Below, piece by piece: positions 17,341-22,318 of a stretch of DNA of 22,530 bases. Made by a program: the position numbers and the translations under genes. The stretch covers positions 1 to 22,530 of the forward strand of contig CAVLCC010000034.1 in NCBI GenBank assembly GCA_963661535.1. The letters are read 5' to 3'. A model generated the notes under the pieces. It did not search any database and had not been told where the DNA came from. It was given only the letters and a program-made list of their open reading frames with translations. Numbering within the stretch: the first letter of the stretch is position 1; each line of letters opens with the position of its first letter. This stretch comes from CAVLCC01 sp963661535. Lineage in GTDB: Bacteria; Actinomycetota; Coriobacteriia; Coriobacteriales; CADBOM01.

Positions 17341-20040
17341 TTATGCTCTCCTTGCAGCCTTTGCCACACACACTGCGCCAGCTCCTGCAATCAAAAATGC
17401 AACTAGCAACACTAGACCCCCGTTATCTCCAGTTTTAACTAGGTTTGCGCTACTAGTAGCAGCAGCACCCTTAGTTCCATTTTGAGCGCTAACCTGCAAA
17501 GCCGAAGCTGCATTTAGCACAGATTCAGAATTTGGAGTTGTATTTAGAAGGGTCGTTTTGTAGTTTGAACCAGCCAAACTAAGTTGCTCTTCTGCTTGTG
17601 CAATTGCTGCGCTCAAAGTATCATATTGCTCTTGTGTAATCCAAATATCGTTTGGATCTACGTCTGTTCCATCTGCGCTAATCTTGGCATTTTGGAGCAA
17701 ATCCTTAGCAGCATTGATGGCATCTTCTAGAGCGCTAAGTTCATCTACCGTTGCCCAACTGCGAACCTCAGAAAAAGATTTTATTGGAGCATTATCTGCC
17801 ACAACATTCATATCATCAATCTTTTCCTGTTCTTCTACTTTGTTTGCTAATACTGTCCAATCTACCCAGTCAATATCTTCAGAGGCTGTAGTTGCTTCTT
17901 GATCTTGCGTTGATGCGGTCGCAGTGCTCGCGGTCGCAGTGCTTGCCTCCAAAGATGCAGTGCTCGCCTGCGATGCTGTACCAGTCCAGCTCTCCCCCTC
18001 ATTTACTTTTGCAACAAAATATGAATTTTGATAAGCATCAACTTTGCCATCAACCCTGTTTTTAATATACTCAACTGCCGAAGTAGTGCTTATCATTGCT
18101 TTAGCGTCTTGCTCTGCCTTAGCTTCGACTTGCTCCTTCGTCCAGTCAGGATGCAAGGCTGTATTGTAACTCACATAAAAATCCAAATACTCAGAATACA
18201 AGTCTGAAGTTACTTCTTGTGTGGCCTTAGCTTCATATTTGGCAACAAGTTCATCTGATGGTTTAGAAACATTAATTGCTATTCCTTGATAGTATTTGCC
18301 ATCATCATTGCATTTTTGTGTAACAACTACAGAGTAGCGCTGTCCCTCGCGCATTGCAATCCAGTTAGATTCATCAAGAGTAGTGCGGTGATATCCACCA
18401 TATTCATAGTTAGCTGTAGTGCTAAATATCTTCTCGCTATGTTTTGAATCTGTTGGAGAAGTTGCCTCATCATCAAGCAAATAAACCTCATAATTTACCG
18501 TAGTATTTGACTTATAAGTAGCTGTCGAAAGAGTGCGCATTGCCAAATCTCCCTCAGCTTCAAAAATATTTGCAGTGCTAGTTGGCGTATCACTCGAAAG
18601 TGCTACTGCTTGAGCCTCTGGCAAGTAGTCGTATTGATTGATGTAATACTCTGTGTTATCACCATATGATTGCAAATCAAAGTCAAACGACTCAAACTCA
18701 GTAATTGATTTGTCATAGTACGATATCCAAAAATAACCCTCATCGCCCCATGTGCCATAATTAGGAAATTCTTCTGTGCTTGACCCCCAACTATTTTTTA
18801 CCAGCCAAGCGCCATTACCCTCAGGCAAATTGTCAACACCATTACCAAATTTGGTTCTGTCAAAAGTATCGTCCCAACCAACAACAGTTACAGCATGATT
18901 AGATTCTACAGTCTCATACGTATAGTGCGCCCAGTTGTTTTCGTTTATGTATTTGCCAACACCACTTTGACCAGGTAAAGCTTGATCGGCACGAAAGCCT
19001 ATAGAAACAGCTCGACCTTTTTCTTCAATTTCACGCTTAATGGAAGTTACTGCATTTTGGTCGAGCCCCACACATTCGCCATCACTATCTAAAATCCTAG
19101 TTTCTGGCAAAATATTGCCATCTTCTAAGTTCAAAAGCGAAACATTCCATAAACTATCATCTATTTCCCAAGTTGTATAAGACGAAGTTCCATCGGCGTT
19201 AAAATAGTTACCCAACCAATAGGCTCTCATAACCATAGCGCCATCATCCTCGTATTCTTGAGCTTCTTCTTCTGTTAGATTTAATTCTTTGGGCTGGGTT
19301 TCTCCTGCTTCTAATACATAGCAGTGCATAATTTTTTCTGCGTTTTTATACGGAGCGGCATCCTCTGTTACAGGACCTATTCCAGAAGCAAAAACAGTTG
19401 ACCCATAAGCAGCAAATCCACCAGCATTTATGCCTGCATTTGGATCTTTAGAATCGTTGTGATATCCCTCTCCTGCCTGAGCTGCACCCACATATTTTTC
19501 TGAAGCACCTGTTGTACCAAAAACTGTTTTTGCAAGATGAAGCTCCGATAAATCTAATTTAGTATCTTCGTAAGTTTGATTAGACTCAGACAAAATACTA
19601 GTTTCTGACGCTGCAATAGCTGCAAATCCCCAACATGTTCCCCAAGGATTTTGAAGCTTAACAGGGGTTACTACGCCATTGTCGCGCAAATCATATTTTG
19701 TGGATGGAGTATAGCTTGAGTCTCCATCTGCGGCTAGGGCTGCTTCGTTTGAGCTTGAATTTGAGTTAACTTTTGCATCCACATTTGCATAAGCCTGAAT
19801 ACTCTTGTCGTTTTTTGACTGCTCAATGGATTTAGACCACATGTCCACTATGTTTGTGTTTGCGCCATCGGCTTCAGCTGCATAAACTGCAGGAACTAAC
19901 GCAGTCACAAACGACAGGGAGATAACTCCGCAAAGCACAGCATTAAATGTGCTCCTTAAGCGTAACTTTGACTGTTGGTTTTTGTTTTGTTTTTCGTTAG
20001 CATTACATTTGTTTGCTCTCTTTGTGCTGTATGTATTCAT
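17341..20040 (-). CDS. Secreted papain-like (C1) peptidase with lectin-like domain, LVKTG sorting signal
   Basis: This is the larger paralogue of the 13908-16388 peptidase, about 899 residues. A signal peptide (SKLRLRSTFNAVLCG then a hydrophobic stretch ending VPAVYA) precedes the C1 domain: Gln130 and Cys136 (KLQNPWGTCWGF), His382 (NHAVTVVGWDD), Asn416 (LVKNSWGS). The lectin-like region follows and carries an extra helical insert of about 70-80 residues missing from the paralogue. An STAT-repeat linker, the shared helical module and a C-terminal LVKTGD plus hydrophobic helix plus AARRA complete it. This looks like a variant sortase signal at residues 867-871. I choose ATG 20040, with AAGGGG about 7 nt upstream; the ATG at 20064 lacks an SD. 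It heads the probable peptidase-HAD-peptidase-tyrS unit. Host-protein or self-surface targets are equally possible. Confidence 0.85.
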   Translation of the reverse strand: MNTYSTKRANKCNANEKQNKNQQSKLRLRSTFNAVLCGVISLSFVTALVPAVYAAEADGANTNIVDMWSKSIEQSKNDKSIQAYANVDAKVNSNSSSNEAALAADGDSSYTPSTKYDLRDNGVVTPVKLQNPWGTCWGFAAIAASETSILSESNQTYEDTKLDLSELHLAKTVFGTTGASEKYVGAAQAGEGYHNDSKDPNAGINAGGFAAYGSTVFASGIGPVTEDAAPYKNAEKIMHCYVLEAGETQPKELNLTEEEAQEYEDDGAMVMRAYWLGNYFNADGTSSYTTWEIDDSLWNVSLLNLEDGNILPETRILDSDGECVGLDQNAVTSIKREIEEKGRAVSIGFRADQALPGQSGVGKYINENNWAHYTYETVESNHAVTVVGWDDTFDRTKFGNGVDNLPEGNGAWLVKNSWGSSTEEFPNYGTWGDEGYFWISYYDKSITEFESFDFDLQSYGDNTEYYINQYDYLPEAQAVALSSDTPTSTANIFEAEGDLAMRTLSTATYKSNTTVNYEVYLLDDEATSPTDSKHSEKIFSTTANYEYGGYHRTTLDESNWIAMREGQRYSVVVTQKCNDDGKYYQGIAINVSKPSDELVAKYEAKATQEVTSDLYSEYLDFYVSYNTALHPDWTKEQVEAKAEQDAKAMISTTSAVEYIKNRVDGKVDAYQNSYFVAKVNEGESWTGTASQASTASLEASTATASTATASTQDQEATTASEDIDWVDWTVLANKVEEQEKIDDMNVVADNAPIKSFSEVRSWATVDELSALEDAINAAKDLLQNAKISADGTDVDPNDIWITQEQYDTLSAAIAQAEEQLSLAGSNYKTTLLNTTPNSESVLNAASALQVSAQNGTKGAAATSSANLVKTGDNGGLVLLVAFLIAGAGAVCVAKAARRA
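17915..17944 (-). repeat. 15-bp tandem repeat in peptidase linker
   Basis: GCGGTCGCAGTGCTC at 17915-17929 is followed directly by the same 15 bp with one change at 17930-17944, and a diverged third part continues to about 17970. On the coding strand it encodes repeated ASTAT in the linker between the lectin-like and helical modules. Because the unit is a multiple of three, copy-number change would alter linker length without a frameshift. Confidence 0.6.
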
Positions 20041-20094
20041 AAGACGACCCCTTCTTTGAAGCATTCGAGAGTATTTTTATAAATCTCGTTTTAA

Positions 20095-20100
20095 ATTATA
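20095..20100 (-). promoter_or_regulatory. Possible -10 box for the peptidase operon
   Basis: The minus strand reads a perfect TATAAT here, about 55 nt before the chosen start of the large peptidase. The region 17-18 nt further upstream (20118-20124) has no good -35 match, so the promoter is tentative. Confidence 0.4.
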
Positions 20101-20204
20101 GCGTAGGAGACTTTTATTCTAGTTCTTAAGTTTTGTTACGCCATAAATTTAACTTATATGCAATATGCCGAAGCTGCACAAACGCGAAAATGCGGAGCGA
20201 AAGC

Positions 20205-20216
20205 GTGCTTAAGCAC
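20205..20216. repeat. 12-bp perfect palindrome
   Basis: GTGCTTAAGCAC is a perfect palindrome in the roughly 230-nt gene-free stretch between the peptidase operon and the repeated element. A second inverted arrangement lies at 20254-20286 (CGCCC...AATT with AATT-GGGCG). Neither is followed by a T-run in a convincing terminator arrangement. I see no gene in 20101-20296. Confidence 0.35.
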
Positions 20217-20296
20217 ACCCATCAGCTGCAATGCATTAACAAGCGCCCTGTAACGCCCTACAATTGCATACTAAATAAATTGGGCGGTTTGTTGGT

Positions 20297-20362
20297 TTGG
20301 TAAGAAACTGGTAAGAATTTGGTTAGAAATGATTTAGATTTGGTTAAGACTTTAGTTAGATT
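20297..20362 (+). repeat. Array of six 11-bp phased repeats, copy 1
   Basis: Six consecutive 11-bp units run without gaps: TTGGTAAGAAA, CTGGTAAGAAT, TTGGTTAGAAA, TGATTTAGATT, TGGTTAAGACT, TTAGTTAGATT. T at position 5 and AGA at positions 7-9 are invariant. Eleven base pairs is close to one helical turn, as in direct-repeat operators bound by OmpR/PhoB or SARP-type activators. The last unit covers the expected -35 position of the promoter for the small ORF, consistent with an activator-dependent promoter. The function is inferred from layout only. Confidence 0.65.
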
Positions 20363-20388
20363 GATACTCTAACCTTATAAATACGCGT
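20353..20388 (+). promoter_or_regulatory. Probable promoter of the structured RNA, copy 1
   Basis: TATAAA at 20376-20381 is a plausible -10. Its -35 position, 17 nt upstream (20353-20358, TAGTTA), falls in the last 11-bp repeat and does not match the consensus. Transcription would start near 20386-20388, almost exactly at the 5' strand of the RNA closing stem (GCGTTAGGCGGT from 20385). In copy 2 the -10 and everything downstream are identical, while all four substitutions between 20303 and 20374 lie upstream of it. Confidence 0.45.
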
Positions 20389-20618
20389 TAGGCGGTATAT
20401 GTCGCCTCTCTTTATTCGTAAAGGAGGTGGTCATATGGTTAGTTTACAAGATTTGATTAATCTTTGGCTTGCTAATCGTCAACATAATTGGCGTGACAGC
20501 AATGCTAATTAAGAAAAATTAAGTAAGTTAACCGCCTAAAGGCGGTGGGAGTCACCTCACAATCTATAAAATTGTTAAAAGAGGCGACAGACCGCTACCA
20601 TCGGTTACCGCCTAACGC
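20385..20618 (+). ncRNA. Candidate structured RNA with alternative foldings, copy 1
   Basis: About 234 nt are closed by a perfect 12-bp stem, GCGTTAGGCGGT (20385-20396) with ACCGCCTAACGC (20607-20618). Inside it, GTCGCCTCT (20401-20409) pairs with AGAGGCGAC (20580-20588). Alternative partners exist. TTAGGCGGT of the first strand can instead pair over 9 bp with ACCGCCTAA at 20531-20539, which also forms a local 6-bp hairpin (ACCGCC/GGCGGT, 20531-20546). CCTC-T-CTTT (20405-20413) can pair locally with AAAGGAGG (20420-20427), covering the SD of the enclosed ORF. GAGGTG of the SD (20424-20429) can pair with CACCTC (20553-20558). I do not recognise a named RNA family. The stems are directly visible; that the RNA switches is inferred. 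Confidence 0.6.
20435..20512 (+). CDS. 25-residue microprotein in repeated RNA element, copy 1
   Basis: ATG to TAA encodes 25 residues beginning MVSLQDLINLWLANRQ and ending HNWRDSNAN. The SD AAGGAGGTGG sits 4-6 nt before the ATG and is one of the strongest in the window. The peptide has a short amphipathic stretch with Leu, Ile and Trp, then a polar tail. It has no signal peptide or full membrane helix, so it does not look like a classic hydrophobic type I toxin. It may be a leader peptide, a small regulator or a weak toxin; I do not recognise it. The same ORF recurs unchanged at 22369-22446. Translation is probably controlled by the RNA pairings around its SD. Confidence 0.55.
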   Translation: MVSLQDLINLWLANRQHNWRDSNAN

Positions 20619-20620
20619 TC

Positions 20621-20669
20621 CAGACAATAAGTCCGTTGTCTGTGTTTTTTAGTGTATCACAGACAACGG
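20621..20669 (+). terminator. Overlapping terminator and competing hairpin after copy 1
   Basis: CAGACAA (20621-20627) pairs with TTGTCTG (20636-20642) and is followed by TGTTTTTT (20643-20650), the layout of a rho-independent terminator. The second strand also belongs to a longer perfect 12-bp stem, CCGTTGTCTGTG (20633-20644) with CACAGACAACGG (20658-20669), which has the T-run in its loop. The two cannot form together. This could end the structured RNA or act as an attenuator before the ATPase gene. Confidence 0.55.
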
Positions 20670-20692
20670 TTTGTTTGCTATTTAAAACAAGT

Positions 20693-20797
20693 ATGAACAC
20701 ACTTATAAGAAAATATTTCTCTTGTGCACCTATAAATAATTTTCTTATTCCGACAAAAGGTGCTGGTGCACGTCTTTTCGGAATAGCTAAACAATAG
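20693..20797 (+). CDS. Possible 34-residue ORF containing IPTKGAGARLFGI
   Basis: ATG 20693 to TAG 20795-20797 would encode 34 residues starting MNTLIRKYFSCAPINNFL. It is listed because the 38-nt hairpin repeat inside it encodes IPTKGAGARLFGI, and the second repeat copy encodes IPTKGANARLFGI in the extended ATPase reading frame. No clear SD precedes it. Since the nucleotides themselves form a hairpin, the shared peptide may be a by-product. Confidence 0.2.
   Translation: MNTLIRKYFSCAPINNFLIPTKGAGARLFGIAKQ
20747..20784. repeat. 38-nt hairpin repeat, copy A
   Basis: The unit begins ATTCCGACAAAAGGTGC and ends GCACGTCTTTTCGGAAT, forming an imperfect hairpin with the tetraloop TGGT. It is repeated at 20830-20867 with only three substitutions, all in or at the edge of the loop (TGG to AAA). 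The preserved stem suggests a functional DNA or RNA hairpin. Confidence 0.75.
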
Positions 20798-20829
20798 ACA
20801 TGCCCAAAAGTAAGAAACTCGAGTATAAT

Positions 20830-20867
20830 ATTCCGACAAAAGGTGCAAATGCACGTCTTTTCGGAAT
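20830..20867. repeat. 38-nt hairpin repeat, copy B
   Basis: This is the second copy of the hairpin at 20747-20784, 83 nt downstream, with the loop AAAT. It lies immediately before the ATPase SD and start (AGAGG at 20868-20872, ATG 20884), so folding of this hairpin in the mRNA could influence ATPase translation. An analogous ATG also follows copy A at 20800, suggesting a duplicated leader. Confidence 0.75.
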
Positions 20868-20883
20868 AGAGGTTAACAATATC

Positions 20884-22137
20884 ATGCAAATTGAACGCAG
20901 CATCTATCTAAACAAGCTAATACGCAAAAAGAAAAATGGTCTAATAAAAATAGTAACAGGCGTTAGAAGATGCGGAAAATCATATCTGCTGTTCAACCTC
21001 TTCCACGACCATCTGCTAGATAACGGTGTTTCGGAGGATCACATTATCGAGATAGCACTTGACGACCGCACCAATAAAGACCTGCGCGACCCAGATGCTA
21101 TCCTAAAGTTTATAAAACAAAACATTAAAGACCAAAAAGACTACTACATAATTCTTGACGAAGTTCAATATCTCGACGAATTTGAAGACGTTCTCAACAG
21201 CCTTTTGCATATTCGCAATGCAGATGTTTATGTTACAGGCAGCAATTCAAAATTTCTTTCGTCTGATGTAATTACGCAGTTTCGCGGACGAGGTGATGAA
21301 ATTCGCATCTTCCCCCTAAGTTTCTCAGAATACACATCTGTATACCAAGGCACTCAAGACGAAGCCTGGGACGATTACCTTGTTTATGGTGGGCTGCCGC
21401 TTACTTTATCAATGCAAGAATCGGAGGATAAAGCACAATATCTCACATCGTTATTTCAAAAAGTTTATCTTTCGGACATTATTGAGCGTCACAACGTGCG
21501 TAATAAAGCTGAACTAGATGAGTTGGTAGATGTTTTGGCATCTGCAATAGGAAGCTACACAAACCCAAATAAGCTTGTGCGCACATTTAAGAGCAATAAA
21601 AACAAAACTATCAGCGATAAGACAATCAAAAAATATATAGATTACTTAATAGATTCGTATCTCATCAGCATCGCAGAACGTTATGACATAAAAGGCAAGA
21701 AATACATTGGAAGAGCGTCAAAGTATTATTTTGAGGATACAGGTCTTCGAAATGCAAGACTAGGATTTCGACAAATTGAAGTAACGCATCTGATGGAAAA
21801 TATAATCTATAACGAGCTAAGAGTGCGTGGATACCATGTGGATGTTGGCGTGATTGAACAATATGAAACTAAGACCGACGGAAAACGAAGAAAAAAACAA
21901 CTGGAAATAGATTTTGTTGCAACAAAAGGAAGTGAGAAATATTATATCCAATCTGCATTTGCACTTCCGACCGTAGACAAAGTTAATCAAGAACAGCGTG
22001 GGCTTTTAAAGATTCCAGACTCTTTTAAAAAAATCATTATTGTTGGGGATAGTATTAAGGTACGTCGCTATGAAAATGGAATTATAACAATCGGAGTTAG
22101 AAACTTTTTGCTTGACCAAAACAGCCTGAAGCTTTAA
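20884..22137 (+). CDS. AAA ATPase with DUF4143 domain
   Basis: A 417-residue cytosolic protein of the AAA_14/DUF4143 group, whose members are common in Bacteroides, Clostridia and Coriobacteriia but functionally uncharacterised. Walker A is GVRRCGKS (residues 26-33), Walker B IILDEVQ (89-95), and a TGSNSKFLSS sensor-like segment follows. FPLSFSEY and the PLTL motif are typical of the family. The C-terminal half is DUF4143 and ends in a PD-(D/E)XK-like fold with LEIDFVATKGSEKYYIQSA, where Gln replaces the expected catalytic Lys. I choose ATG 20884 because AGAGG lies about 11 nt upstream and MQIERSIYLNKL is a usual family beginning. An in-frame ATG at 20800 adds 28 residues encoded by a hairpin repeat and lacks an SD. 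The gene sits between two copies of the structured element, suggesting a mobile or recombining cassette. Confidence 0.85.
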   Translation: MQIERSIYLNKLIRKKKNGLIKIVTGVRRCGKSYLLFNLFHDHLLDNGVSEDHIIEIALDDRTNKDLRDPDAILKFIKQNIKDQKDYYIILDEVQYLDEFEDVLNSLLHIRNADVYVTGSNSKFLSSDVITQFRGRGDEIRIFPLSFSEYTSVYQGTQDEAWDDYLVYGGLPLTLSMQESEDKAQYLTSLFQKVYLSDIIERHNVRNKAELDELVDVLASAIGSYTNPNKLVRTFKSNKNKTISDKTIKKYIDYLIDSYLISIAERYDIKGKKYIGRASKYYFEDTGLRNARLGFRQIEVTHLMENIIYNELRVRGYHVDVGVIEQYETKTDGKRRKKQLEIDFVATKGSEKYYIQSAFALPTVDKVNQEQRGLLKIPDSFKKIIIVGDSIKVRRYENGIITIGVRNFLLDQNSLKL

Positions 22138-22219
22138 ACGAAATATAGTTGATAAACTTGTAAAATACATTGCTATTAAGCATTTACGAAAATTTGACAT
22201 TTCGTATTAAATTCATGGG

Positions 22220-22296
22220 CAAGTTAGAATCTAGTTAGAAACTGGTAAGAATTTGGTTAGAAATGATTTAGATTTAGTTAAGACTTTAGTTAGATT
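22220..22296 (+). repeat. Array of seven 11-bp phased repeats, copy 2
   Basis: This is the counterpart of the array at 20297-20362. Units two to seven align with copy 1. One further unit (CAAGTTAGAAT, 22220-22230) extends the array upstream and also keeps T at position 5 and AGA at 7-9. The first two units differ from the sequence at the same place beside copy 1, yet keep the core and the phase, which argues that the 11-bp pattern itself is under selection. Confidence 0.65.
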
Positions 22297-22318
22297 GATG
22301 TTCTAATCTTATAAATAC

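Noticed and set aside
20297..20669. Repeat element as an insertion sequence or a tRNA/rRNA-like gene
   Set aside because: It contains no transposase, no tRNA cloverleaf or CCA end, and no rRNA-like sequence; the only ORF is 25 codons.
20747..20867. CRISPR array from the two 38-nt repeats
   Set aside because: There are only two units, the repeats are themselves full hairpins with a variable loop, and no cas gene is visible.
20800..20883. N-terminal extension of the DUF4143 ATPase
   Set aside because: It is encoded mostly by a hairpin repeat, has no SD, and the family normally begins at about MQIERSIYLNKL; ATG 20884 has AGAGG upstream.
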